NCBI GenBank assembly: GCA_029215795.1
Contig: JARDYH010000003.1
Coordinates: forward strand, 265,207,562 to 265,271,561
DNA from: Anniella stebbinsi
Lineage: Eukaryota > Chordata > Lepidosauria > Squamata > Anniellidae
Direction of reading: 5' to 3'
Length of the DNA: 64,000 bases
Positions 21,683 to 32,408 of the stretch are shown here, one piece after another. Below the pieces are notes generated by a model, which was not told the origin of the DNA, searched no databases, and was given only the letters and a program-made list of their open reading frames with translations. Each line of letters starts with the position of its first letter. Position 1 is the first letter of the stretch. Position numbers and translations under genes: made by a program.

Positions 21683-22319
21683 ACGTTGATGGCACCTTAT
21701 AAATAATGTGTCTGTATGCACAACCCCATTTTCATCATATCCATTCTCCCTGCTTCAAATTCTGTCCCCAGTCCACTCCACGACTGGCATCTCAGAAGGC
21801 ACATGATGCAAGCACACCTTGCAACAATTAGCGATGTAAGAGAATTCCTCTTTTGCTTACAAAATACACGAGTGTGCCCCGTTCAAAGCCCCAAACACGA
21901 ATGTTCGCAAATGGCCGGACATGTCCTCGCGTTCGATTTCTGCCAATTGCCCAGTCCCATTTGGTGCAAATTTCCTAATTTGTGCAAATTTCCCCTGTAG
22001 ACTGCGTCAGGCCCACTTGAGTCTGTGGAGAGTTGCGCAAATTTCCTGTTCGATATACCGCTTGGTTCGCACAATTATCTGGTTTGCACAGACCGAGCAA
22101 CGATCACAAATGTGAATAGGAACCGGGCATAAAATGAGCAATGGGATGATGTCTGGAGCATCCTAACAATCTCAAACACCATCTCTAGGAAGAATTCCCC
22201 AAATGTCTTCCAGGGTTAGTGCCATGCCGAAAACTTCTCCCACACAAATTTCGACCGTACTCATTCAATTTGATATAAAAGAAATTGCTTTCAAAAAGAA
22301 ATTCAAAGGAGAAGAAATT
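21683..22319. other. Unassigned DNA with TTTGTGCAAATTTCC motifs
   Basis: The 21840-22130 part shares the TTTGTGCAAATTT motif and Gly/Cys-poor composition with the 17824-18444 element and may be a decayed relative. I cannot define ends. Confidence 0.35.
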
Positions 22320-22465
22320 TTGGAGAAATTCTTATTATTATTATTATTATTATCATTGTTATTATTATTATTTCTAACCCTCCTCTCCCTCCGGTTCAAG
22401 GCAGGGAACAACATCAGTACCAACAATATAAAATACATTATACAATATGTAAACTAATTAAAAGC
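22320..22465 (-). mobile_element. Retroposon 3' tail fragment
   Basis: An (ATT)n run at about 22330-22371 is followed by CCTCCGGTTCAAGGCAGGGA and AATACATTATACAATA, the reversed 3' end layout of L2-related retroposons. Confidence 0.45.
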
Positions 22466-22692
22466 ATATAAAATTAATGGCTTTGGTTCAGGGTCCTTGT
22501 GGTTACCTTATGTATGAGTTGGCTGAGGAGTGTGTGCGAGTGGCCTGTGTTTCACTGTACAATCACCTCTCTGACTGACTGCAGCCTCCTTGGCTTCCCA
22601 CAATTCCCACCCAGAGGAAGCCATCATGAATGTATTACTCCCATTGAGCCTTTTCAGATCAGGAAGCGCAGACAGCCAGGGAAACTGTAGAG

Positions 22693-23012
22693 TAGGCTGA
22701 CCATCTGAAAAGGAGGACAGGGCTCATGTAACTTTAACAGTTGTAGAGAAAAGGGAATTTCAGCCAGTGTCAGTTGTATGCAATTAGTTCCTGGTGAAAT
22801 CCCCTCTTCATCACAACAGTTAAAGTTGCAGGCACTATACTAGAGTGACCATATACAAAAGAAGGCAGGGCCCCTGCAACTTTAACAGTTGTGATGAAGA
22901 GGGAATTTCACCAGGAACTAATTGCATATAAATGACACCTGCTGAAATTCCCTTTTCTCTACAACTGTTAAAGTTACATGAGCCCTGTCCTCCTTTTCAG
23001 ATGGTCAGCCTA
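22693..23012 (+). mobile_element. Fold-back hAT-like MITE (family A) with perfect 8-bp TSD CTGTAGAG
   Basis: Ends are TAGGCTGACC and GGTCAGCCTA, with CTGTAGAG on both sides (22685-22692 and 23013-23020). The central asymmetric block (GGCACTATACTAGAGTGACC) gives it the same orientation as 6631-6962 and 26076-26395. Confidence 0.9.
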
Positions 23013-23020
23013 CTGTAGAG

Positions 23021-25072
23021 CAATGGTGAGATGTGTAATAGAAAGAAAAATGTAAATAGTACCCCTCAGCCACCTCACAGTGTTTAGTTAAGGTCAAAAA
23101 CACCACCAACACACATTCAAAATAAATTATGAAATGTCATGAGAATGAGGCAGAAAAATGGAAGCCCCTTTCATGGGGGGTGGGAATCCTGAGATATTTC
23201 TTTTCTTTAAAGGACATTTTTCAGAATTTTTGCCACATTTTCTTCACCATTATTTTTTGTGATGGCTGCATTCTCTCCCATCAATGCCCTGGGGCGATGC
23301 TAGGTCTGTGGGGCATTGTGGAGGAAGGAAAATGGGGGCCAGGCTGCCAACACACTTGACGCTGTTACAATTTGCAGTGGCGGTGCCAAAACCCGAAAAA
23401 TCTTTCGGGGGTGGGGATGAAAGAAGCTATTCTACAACCCTTGCCAATGGTGATGCCTCCCTGTAAGAAATTATTCGAGAATTTCTCCTCCCCCTGGAGA
23501 AATTCAGTACAATTGTCCCCCCCCCAACTTCTCTACCCACAAATAGGGTGGAGAATTTTGAGAGGCTCCTTGCTCACAGCTTTATTTCAGTCCCATCGAT
23601 TTCAACAGGGGAGTTAATAATGTGCTTAAATCTCCCTCCTTGAAATCGGTGGGACTCCAAAGTGCTTAATGCAGGGTAGATCATGCCCTCTGTGTCTAAG
23701 ACTTTTGTAGCATGTTCTCTCCCTTTAAAGGGTAAAGCATTCCATTCTGATTTTGGAGAAGGGGGGGAACGCAACAGCCCTTTAATCCATACAGTCCCTC
23801 ATCACCCAGATGTTAACAGCAGTACTAGGCCTCTTAATTGTAATTTAAGCTATCCCTGCCTAAGGGCCTGCAATCAAATTATTAGACTGTTGCGATGTTT
23901 GTAGATCCTGCTTGCACTTGGCAAAAGGGAGGGGGTGGTTATTTTCTGCAATGATGAGAAATGTTGGCTTCTCCTGGGAAGCAAAATGTACCATTATGGA
24001 CTTATTAGGTCCTTGATTAGATCTACTACTGATTAGCAACTAGACTTTGCGAGAGGGGGAAGAAAGTATTGTGTTTTGGCTTGGTGCAGCCATAGTGCAG
24101 TTTGAAGCAAGATGGCAAAACAACAATCTAATACAAGCCAGGAATCTCTTTGTTTGGTTTCAGGCTGTCTTTGTCATGGACTGCCACTAATCTCCATTGA
24201 TCCTTTCACTTGTTTCATTTTTTTTTTAAAAAGATATGTGTGAAGAGTTTGTACGAGCTTCCAAGGGTCTGCGTTGCGATACAGCATTATTCCGGAGAGC
24301 CACATGGATGGGATCTGGGAAGACCTTCATCCCCTAGCTTTAAGAAGTATAGATTGCATATAGGTCAAGGGAGGACGGGAACGTACTGCAGAAAGAGAAA
24401 AGATATCACATTGAAAAGTAATTATGGCAATTAATTGCTGCCTCACCACCTGTACACACAAGAGGGCAGAATTGTGATTGAATGGGCAACTCCGGTTCTG
24501 GCTTTCCTTAGCTTTGGAGTACCACAAAAATTGTATTTGTATTTATAACTCCCCAACTCCCCCAAAGGTATGTATATGTGTGTTTACACTAAGGGCAAAG
24601 GATCTTAAAATGGCTTGGGCTTGTATACCTTAGACCAGGAGTGGTAAATCTCTGGATGTTTATAGATTGGTAAGGATTTCTGATTCCCAAATGTTTAACA
24701 GTAGCAACAACAAAATAACCCCTCTGTCCCATGCACACACACACTAAATTATCTTGCTGAATGAAAACCTGACGTAACCAGGAGTAGATTTTTGTGTGGG
24801 CGGTTGGTGAGCTCCATTCGCTTCTGGTACTTGCAACAAATTCCTGGACTCATAATGGTTTAATTTTATATGTGAACTTTTTCTGTACCAGACCTTTTAT
24901 TGGCAGATCTCAGGGTGGCTTCACTTTCTCCAGTGTTCACTTTTAAAAATAAATAAATCTCAACGTCTTTCTGTCCTGTATACGAAGAAATTTGCAAATG
25001 TTGATAAAATCTGACGGAAAATGAAACGGAATGAAATTCTCAATCATTTGCTCCAGACAAATTCAATAGGGT
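23021..25072. other. Unassigned non-coding DNA
   Basis: About 2 kb without a recognised repeat. ORFs at 23129-23904 and 24210-24434 are short and without motifs. The 24210 ORF follows a poly-T/A tract and reads into basic residues, but no splice pair or family supports it. Confidence 0.4.
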
Positions 25073-25126
25073 CTCCTCCTCCTCCTCCTCCTCCTCCTCC
25101 TCCTCCTCCTCCTCCTCCTCCTCCTC
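25073..25126. repeat. (CCT)n microsatellite
   Basis: About 18 uninterrupted CCT triplets, a pure pyrimidine strand with mirror symmetry, followed by (ATT)n. Confidence 0.95.
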
Positions 25127-25324
25127 TATTATTATTATACAAATATTTAAAAGAATGAAAAACTGTAGCCTAGAATTAGGTCTCTAAATTGCCTGAGAGA
25201 AAAGAAAGGCCTTTGTCTGGGGCTGAAAAGATAACAATGTAGGTGCCATGCAATCCTCGTTGGGGAGTTTATTCCATAAGTGGAGTGCCACCACTGAGAA
25301 GTCCCTCTCTGTAGTCTTGATGGC
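25127..25324 (-). mobile_element. L2-like LINE, 3' end, decayed
   Basis: The minus strand has the CTTTTCTCTC and ACATTGTTATCTTTTCAGC blocks, then GGAATAAACTCCCCAACGAG, colinear with the SVVAPQLWN region of the other L2-like copies. Confidence 0.6.
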
Positions 25325-25565
25325 TAAAGAAGGCAATCAATGGCTATTAGTCCTGATGGTTATGGACCACCTCCAGTATCAGACACAGTAAGCCTATATA
25401 CACCAGTTGCTGGGGAACACGGGCGGGAGGGTGCTGTTGCACCCGTGTCCTGCTTGTGAGTCCCTGGTCGACAGCCGGTTGCCCATAGTTTGAACAGAAT
25501 GTAGGACTAGATGGACCCTTGGTCTGATCCAACATAGCTCTTCTGATGTTCTTATGTTATGTTCT
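25325..25565 (+). mobile_element. CR1-like LINE, 3' end
   Basis: It contains AGGCAATCAATGGCTATTAG, CCAGTTGCTGGGGAACACGG and GGTCTGATCCAACATAGCTC, then TTCTTATGTTATGTTCTTG. It is the same 3' end as 31925-32408. Confidence 0.7.
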
Positions 25566-26067
25566 TGTAGCTATCCAATAACTTCCTTTGGTGGGGCACT
25601 TGGAGGCTCAGACTTAATGGTTTGAGCAAGGACATGTGGGAGGAGACATGCATTCAGATACTCTCATCCCATGCATGGAGAGGATCATGTTGTACCTGCC
25701 TGTCAGGTAGCAGTTAATGATGAGGAGCCCTTTAGAAAAAACAAAAAGTTACAACCCTAATTCAACACCTCCAACTTCTTTGAATACACCAATAGCTAAG
25801 CGTTCAGGCCTTGGATCTGGAAATCCAGATCTGTCAGTTTTGGAATTCTTGCATCCAAATCCAGGCTCCTGAGTAAAATGAGCAGTTCTGAGATAAGAAG
25901 ACCAGTCCTCGTATCGATTAGCAGCATGTCGAGCAATAGCAAGTGGAAGATGGGAGTAAACAAGCACTCTTAATGTAGAGGGAAGTAAGCCGTGCGTTCT
26001 CCCAAGGATCTGTGTTGGGAGTGGAACTAGAGGTGTTTAACTTGTTGGTATGACCTGGTGTTTCAGT
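25566..26067. other. Unassigned non-coding DNA
   Basis: No gene or repeat recognised. Confidence 0.4.
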
Positions 26068-26075
26068 GAGTAGGG

Positions 26076-26395
26076 TAGGCTGACCAGATAAAATCCAGGT
26101 CAGGGCTCATGTAACTTTAACAGTTGTAGAGAAAAGGGAATTTCAGCCAGTGTCATTTGTATGCAATTAGTTCCTGGCAAAATTCCCTCTTCATCACAAC
26201 CGTTAAAGGTGCAGGCACTATACTAGAGTGACCATATACAAAAGAAGGCAGGGCCCCTGCAACTTTAACAGTTGTGAAGAAGAGGGAATTTCTCCAGGAA
26301 CTAATTGAATACAAATGACACTGGCTGAAATTCACTTTTCTCTACAACTGTTAAAGTTACATGAGCCCTGACCTGGATTTTATCTGGTCACCCTA
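26076..26395 (+). mobile_element. Fold-back hAT-like MITE (family A) with perfect 8-bp TSD GAGTAGGG
   Basis: Ends are TAGGCTGACC and GGTCACCCTA; GAGTAGGG lies at 26068-26075 and 26396-26403. It has the same internal organisation as 22693-23012. Confidence 0.9.
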
Positions 26396-26693
26396 GAGTA
26401 GGGACATATCCAAGCCTTATGGTTAGCACCAAATTATTCAGCACAGAAGAAAACCAAGTGGTCTGCAACATATTCCAAAACAATCTCTTCAAACTTCATG
26501 CATGGGCAATGAAAGAGCAAATGCAATCTATTCATTCATTAGCCCTATTTGGGCAGTAAAGTTACCAGCCAAGCAGGCACATGAGCTCGGAGCAGGGCCA
26601 TGCCATGTAACCCATCTCCTTGGTGCCCATGCATTGACGGTGAACAGAATGCTAGTTCTGCATTCGCAGGATGGGAACTCTGCATGTGCAACT
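26396..26693. other. Unassigned non-coding DNA
   Basis: No gene or repeat recognised. Confidence 0.4.
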
Positions 26694-26742
26694 AAGAACA
26701 TAAGAAGAGCCATGCTGGATCAGACTGAGGGTCCATCTAGTC
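26694..26742 (-). mobile_element. CR1-like LINE 3' tip, cut off by the next MITE
   Basis: AGAACATAAGAAGAGCCATG, then GATCAGACTGAGGGTCCATC, is the reversed CR1-like 3' end. It stops exactly at the MITE boundary. Confidence 0.65.
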
Positions 26743-27059
26743 TAGGCTGACCAGATAAAATCCAGGTCAGGGCTCATGTAACTTTAACAGTTGTAGAGAA
26801 AAGGGAATTTCAGCCAGTGCCATTTGTATGCAATTAGTTCCTGGTGAAATTCCCTCTTCACAACAGTTAAAGTTGCAAGGGCCCTGCCTTCTTTTGTATC
26901 TGGTCACTCTAGTATAGTGCCTGCAACTTTAACTGTTGTGATGAAGAGGGAATTTCACCAGGAACTAATTGCATACAAATGACACCGGCTGAAATTCCCT
27001 TTTCTCTGCAACTGTTAAAGTTACATGAGCCCTGACCTGGATTTTATCTGGTCAGCCTA
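26743..27059 (-). mobile_element. Fold-back hAT-like MITE (family A), right flank rearranged
   Basis: Ends are TAGGCTGACC and GGTCAGCCTA. The central block is in the opposite orientation to 22693-23012. The left flank ATCTAGTC is not repeated on the right (GCAAAAAT), and the interrupted CR1-like sequence does not resume. This points to a deletion after insertion. Confidence 0.8.
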
Positions 27060-27359
27060 GCAAAAATCATCATCTTCATCATCTAATTGCACATATATAC
27101 CAGCTCTATTCGGATATTTTCCCTTTACAACAAGAGTGTGGAATCTTAGGGCCTCAGGCGTAATCGGGTCTACCTGGAGGCCGGTCAGGACTACAAGTGT
27201 CATCCAGAAGGCCATGCCTCTTTCCCCTGGAGCCACCCTCTTTCCCCTCGCCCCACTGATCATTTGGTGGGTTCACCCTGCCCTTATTCTAATAGGCTGA
27301 ATTGCCCCTCCTAAGGCTTAAACGCTGGCATGAAGATTTTTAACCCACGTATTGCTGGT
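27060..27359. other. Unassigned non-coding DNA
   Basis: No gene or repeat recognised. Confidence 0.4.
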
Positions 27360-27635
27360 TATTATTTTTATTATCTCTTCCTCGCTCGTGGCGGTTTTTC
27401 TAGACGGACATGACGGACTTTGCCAAGTCATGCTGTCTTTTATTGATTCAGGAATTTTGTGACAATTGAGCATGTTTTAAGTATGACTGCTTTCTGGATG
27501 TTGGTGTGGATATATTCTGGTAGGCCCAGGTTCTGGAGATTTCCTGTATAGTTTTTTGATGTGATGCTGTTGACTAATGGAATAATTGTGACCTTTTCCT
27601 GCTGCCATAGTTATTTGACTTCCATGACCAGTGGT
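27360..27635 (-). mobile_element. R4/Dong-like LINE 3' end
   Basis: TTCCTCGCTCGTGGCGG, then GACTTTGCCAAGTCATGC and CTGCTTTCTGGATGTTGG, matches the copies at 6559-7440. Part of the coding region (ATTGTGACCTTTTCCTGC) is included. Confidence 0.65.
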
Positions 27636-27680
27636 TATTTTGCACCCATGCACTAAGTTGAGCCTCCAATGGAGACTTGG

Positions 27681-28001
27681 TAGAGTAACCATAGGAAAAG
27701 GAAGACAGGGCTCCTGTAACTTTTACAGTTGTATAGAAAAAGGAATTTCAGCAGGTGTCATTGGTATGCATGCAGCACCTGGTAAAATTCCCTCTTCATC
27801 CCAACAGTTAAAGCTGCAGGAGCCCTACCTAGCGTGAACAGATACAAAAGAGGGCAGGGCTCCTGCAGCTTTAACTGTTGTGATAAAAAGGAAATTTCAC
27901 CAGGTGCTGCAGGCATACAAATGACACCTGGTGAAATTCCCTTTTCTATTCAACGGTTAAAGGTACAGGAGCCCTGTCCTCTTTTTCATATGGTCACCCT
28001 A
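27681..28001 (+). mobile_element. Fold-back hAT-like MITE (family A) with perfect 8-bp TSD AGACTTGG
   Basis: Ends are TAGAGTAACC and GGTCACCCTA; AGACTTGG lies at 27673-27680 and 28002-28009. It belongs to the subfamily with a GCATGCAGCACCTGG arm motif rather than CAATTAGTTCCTGG. Confidence 0.9.
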
Positions 28002-28055
28002 AGACTTGGAGGGTGAGAAAAAGGGACAGGGCCTTCTTGTCGGGAAGGTTTAACA

Positions 28056-28375
28056 TAGGGTGACCAGATAAAATCCAGGTCAGGGCTCATGTAACTTTAA
28101 CACTTGTAGAAAAAAGGGAATTTCAGCCAGTGTCATTTGTATGCGATTAGTTCCTGGTGAAATTCCCTCTTCATCACAACAGTTAAAGTTGCAGGGGCCC
28201 TGCCTTCTTTTGTATAGGGTCACTCTAGTATATTGCCAGCAACTTTAACTGTTGTGATGAAGAGGGGATTTCGCCAGGAACTAATTGCATACAAATGACA
28301 CTGGCTGAAATTCCCTTTTCTCTACAACTGTTAAAGTTACATGAGCCCTGACCTGGATTTTATCTGGTCAGCCTA
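28056..28375 (-). mobile_element. Fold-back hAT-like MITE (family A) with perfect 8-bp TSD GTTTAACA
   Basis: Ends are TAGGGTGACC and GGTCAGCCTA; GTTTAACA lies at 28048-28055 and 28376-28383. The central block is inverted relative to 22693-23012. Confidence 0.9.
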
Positions 28376-28383
28376 GTTTAACA

Positions 28384-29094
28384 CCCCTTAACTGTAGATG
28401 GTGAGCCTGGTCTGAATTAGGGCCCATATGCTTATGCAAACATTTGTTAAAAAAGGGTTAGGATTGGCTACATGCTATGCATTGAACCCTGCATTTAATT
28501 TAGCCTTCAGTTTGTATCCTCCGTGTGTGTGTGTGTGTGTTTGGAGGGGGGAGGCAAATTTCATATTAGGATTTTAGGAAAGGGACTCACTGATTAGGGA
28601 CCCAGCATATTAACTCAGAGTGCTTTTTTTGCTGCTGGATGGGTCTAGTATCCTAATCACTTGCGTGTAGCTCTGTTTATATTTAATTCCGTATTTTATG
28701 GCTTTTTGTTATGACCCATGTTCTAGGGCAATAAACACTGACATTTTTTAATGGCTGGGGTTAAGGAGGTATGGTCTAATTTTAATTCCTTTGAAAGTGC
28801 AGTGTTTTATATATTAATGGGGATTTTATCTCCTCAGCTTCAATGGATTAGTGTCGCTGCGCGCCCTGAACCCTGGGGCTGAATTAAAAATAAAAATAAG
28901 ATAAAACTCTGAACTTAAATAGACCTCCATTCATAGAGCTAGAGCAGGCTCAATGCCCTGAACTGAGACTATAGATGTGACATTACTGGGGGGCTGGGGG
29001 TGGGGACAGGAAGCACAACTCATCCCACCAGAAAGAGAGCTATCTAGCCCAGGGCTGGTTTCAGGTTTTTGAGGGCCCTCAGCAAAAGATGGGT
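28384..29094. other. Unassigned non-coding DNA
   Basis: It contains a short (GT)n at about 28523-28540. No gene or repeat recognised. Confidence 0.4.
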
Positions 29095-29102
29095 GGATCC
29101 TC

Positions 29103-29394
29103 TAGGGTGACCATATGGAAAGGAGGACTGGGCTGCTGTATCTTTAACAGTTGTATAGAAAAGGGAATTTCAGCAGGTGTCATTTCTATGCATGCAGGAC
29201 CTGGCAAAGTTCCCTCTTCATTACAACAGTTAAAGCTGCAGGAGCTACACTAGAATGACCAGATACAAAAGAGGGCAGGGCTCCTGCAGCTTTAACTGCT
29301 GAGAGGAAGAGGGAATTTCACCAACTGTTGCATGAAATTCCCCTTTCTATACAACTGTTAAGAATACAGGAGCTCTGTCCATATGGTTACCCTA
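29103..29394 (+). mobile_element. Fold-back hAT-like MITE (family A), decayed
   Basis: Ends are TAGGGTGACC and GGTTACCCTA, with the arm pair AAAGGGAATTTCAGCAGG / GAAATTCCCCTTTCTA and the central TAGAATGACCAGATAC. A deletion shortens the right half. Flanking octamers do not match. Confidence 0.75.
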
Positions 29395-29669
29395 GCGTTG
29401 TGTCTCAGTACAGACCTGCCAACAGGAAATCCCAGTGTCTCAAGAGCATGTTGAGTAGCAGGATTCTGCATCCAGTGTGTGTTTGTTTGTGTTTATTTTA
29501 ATATGAGCAGGCATTCAACCTTAGGGGATGGTTTTTATTTCTATTTATTTTATTTATAACCCACAGATCTTCCCCAGATCTCCAGGTAGCATAGATAGCT
29601 GCCTCCCCACCCATTTATCTACCTTGGGAGGAAGACTAAGCTGAGAGGTTGTAAACCGGCTAAGATCAG

Positions 29670-29790
29670 GATATAACACTTTGAAAACGTTTTGAAAATG
29701 GTATATGTAATGTGTCCTGGGCCCGAACAGTTGTCAAAAACATTATAAACAATTATAAAGCAGTAGTGTAGATCCTGCCCCAGGGAGCTT
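29670..29790. mobile_element. Family C fold-back fragment
   Basis: GATATAACACTTTGAAAACG, then CCCGAACAGTTGTC and AGCAGTAGTGTAGATCCTGC, corresponds to the left half of the copies at 37850-38100 and 49126-49360. Confidence 0.5.
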
Positions 29791-29794
29791 CTAG

Positions 29795-29985
29795 TCTGAG
29801 TGTCAGAGGCAGTAAAGCCTATGTATATCAGTTGCTGGGGAACATGGGCAAGAGGGTGCTGTTGCACTCCTGTTCTATTTATGGGTTTCTCTGAGCAGCT
29901 GGTCTGCCACTGTGTGAAAAGAACGCTGAACTAGATAGGCCCTTGGTCTGATCCAGCAGAGCTCTTCCTATGCGTCTTATATTTT
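29795..29985 (+). mobile_element. CR1-like LINE, 3' end
   Basis: CAGTTGCTGGGGAACATGGG, then CTAGATAGGCCCTTGGTCTG and ATCCAGCAGAGCTCTTCC, is the shared CR1-like 3' end. Confidence 0.7.
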
Positions 29986-30061
29986 TATGACCTTTATGGT
30001 CCATCAAATACATGAACTTCTATACACATTGGATATTGTGTGAACTGGTCTGTGGAACTGA

Positions 30062-30492
30062 CTTAGGCCCTTTCTACACCTAAAGGCATAGAGGGAGGGA
30101 AGGGGGGCGATCCCGGACCTACCTACTTCCGGGATCGTCCCCGACCTTCTAAACCAGAAGTGTGACATCCCATGCCAAAAGGGATGCCGTGCCCGGCATT
30201 TTGTTTAATTTAAAGGAACAGGAGCCCTCGTCGCATGGTGGAGAAGGTAGGGAACCCTCCGCCATCCTGGGAATGCCGGAATTGCATCCCCCTACCCTGA
30301 TGGGCACAGAGCCACCCTGTGTGGTTTTGTGCCCATTTCACAAACCAGGATGGCGGGGAAACGGTTTCTGCTATCCTGGGGTTTCCCTGGGGCCAATCCT
30401 GGGTCATTCCCAGTTGCTCCTGGGATCCTCTGTGCATCATTTAGATGCACAGGGATGACCCTGGGGAAAATCACTGGTGTAGACATGTCCAC
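30062..30492. mobile_element. Fold-back element with CTACACC/GGTGTAG ends
   Basis: The left end GGCCCTTTCTACACC faces the right end CTGGTGTAGACATGTCC. GATCCCGG/CCGGGATC and ATCCTGGG/CCCAGGAT blocks recur inverted inside. The terminal sequence is related to family C. Ends are approximate. Confidence 0.5.
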
Positions 30493-30599
30493 ACTGACTT
30501 TCTCCTCTTGCTACTTAAAGAACCATCCTAGCCATGCAGTTGTGTGTAGTGTACTCCATCTACAACCTTAAAAAAGGATTACTATCCACCAACCAGGCA

Positions 30600-30765
30600 A
30601 TTGTTTCTAAAAAAGCTTCTCCTCCAGGAATTTATCCAACCCCCCTTTTAAAGCCATCAAAATTGGTGGCCATGGCTATATCTTGTGGCAGTGAATTCCA
30701 TAGTTTAACTGTGAGACCTTGATTGACTGCCTGCAATTGCATTCTACATGTGATTCTGTTCTACC
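30600..30765 (-). mobile_element. CR1-like LINE fragment
   Basis: On the minus strand it contains AGTTAAACTATGGAATTCAC-type sequence and GGCCACCAATTTTGATGGCT, the reverse transcriptase C-terminal region seen at 31925-32408. Confidence 0.6.
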
Positions 30766-31924
30766 CCTTTGGGAAACATGTCCCCTGAAGCGCTCTTGCA
30801 GAAAGCATTCCCACATTACCGATGAGCTGTTGTGGTCTTATCAGTCCTCTTTCATAGACCCCTTGTATGCTATGAGGCAAAGTAAATACATCCTCCGTCA
30901 CTGTCCTTTTCCAGCACATAATTTAAGTCCATTAGAAGATTGTTGGCAATTGTTACTTGAGTTGTTTCTACATTGTTGTCCTAATTAGATTGGATTATTC
31001 TTGCATTCAACCCCATAGATGTTTTAGCTTGTAAACGTAATGATTTTTATTAAGGTAATAATAGTGAATCTTGTAATCATGACACTAAAATGAATACTTG
31101 AAGTACAGGTGATTCTGTCCCCCCTATATTTTATTTTACTACTTTGTACTGGAGAATACTAGATTTATGATAGAAGACATCCAGGAGGACTTTTCTCTTT
31201 CTTTTTTCTATTCTTCTTCTTTTATTTTACAGTTAAAAGTTTCCCTTATTATTCTTGGTTTGCCACATAAGCTCATAACTTTTCTGGACATTCATCTTCT
31301 TGAGCTGAAATTGTCCAGGGTATTTTAAGAAAAATCAATATGCATCGGACTCTAATATTGCCTGCCATTGGGAACTGGGGCAGGCCAATTATTCAGCAGA
31401 AGGCGCTGGCTTAATGAAATGCTATGGTTGAGAATATGACCATACCTCAGGTAGAAAGCCATGCACTCCTGTTGTCACGGTATTTATTCATTTATACAAA
31501 GCTACATTCTGGCATATTTAGGATTAAAGGTTGTTTTCAGAAATTTCCCTTCAAAATCCGTACCACTTGGGGCCAAGATCCAGATGCATACCTTCCAACC
31601 TTGTCCCTAACATTATTCCAAGATTATTATTATTTTTTTGAGAAAAATGACCTCTAACAGTTACTTTTTATCCCCTCTGCGTTACATGACCTCCTAATTA
31701 TGATGCATTCTTAAGGTAAAAATATGTGTTCTGTCCCCCATTTTCCTTCAAAAGAGATAAAATAGAGGTCCTCTTGGAAAGAAAGGATTAAGCACCCCAC
31801 TTTCCATCCACCTGGTCTTTTGCTCAATCCAAAGCCACCAGCGGTTTCTATATTTGATAAAGGACATCCATTGTCACATGAAATTCCACCTTATTTGACA
31901 TTACTCGAGAGATGTGGATTTTCT
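30766..31924. other. Unassigned AT-rich non-coding DNA
   Basis: No gene or repeat recognised over about 1.1 kb. Confidence 0.4.
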
Positions 31925-32408
31925 TGATAGGTAAGGGGAGACACTGATAGAAGTGTACAAAATTATGCATGGTGTGGAGAATGTGGATAGGGAGGCATTT
32001 TTCTCCCTCTCCCATAATACTAGAACCTGGGGTCATCCCATGAAGCTGATTGATGGGAGATTCAGGAAAGACTTCTTCACACAGCACATAGTTAAACTAT
32101 GGAATTCACTACCACAAGACGTGGTGATGGCCACCAATTTGAATGGTTTTAAAAGGGGGTTAGATAATTTCCTGGAGGAGAAGGCGATCAATGGTTACTG
32201 GTCCTGGTGGTTATGTTCCTCTTCCAGTATTAGAGGCAGTAAGCCTGTATGCACCAGTTGCTGGGGAACATGGGTGGGAGGGTGCTGTTGCACCTGTATC
32301 CTGCTTGTGGGTTCTTGGTTGACAGCTGGTTTTGCCATTGTGTGAACAGAGTGCTGAACTAGATGGACCTTTGGTCTGATCCTGCGTGGCTCTTTCGATG
32401 TTCTCATG
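31925..32408 (+). mobile_element. CR1-like LINE, 3' end with a 131-codon open C-terminal frame
   Basis: The open frame at 31953-32345 contains MYKIMHGVENVDREAFF, RFRKDFFTQHIVKLWNSLPQ and FKRGLDNFLEE. These are the conserved C-terminal landmarks of CR1-type reverse transcriptase ORFs. The frame continues past the usual stop into the 3' UTR. The element ends GGTCTGATCCTGCGTGGCTC. It is severely 5'-truncated, as CR1 copies usually are. Confidence 0.8.
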
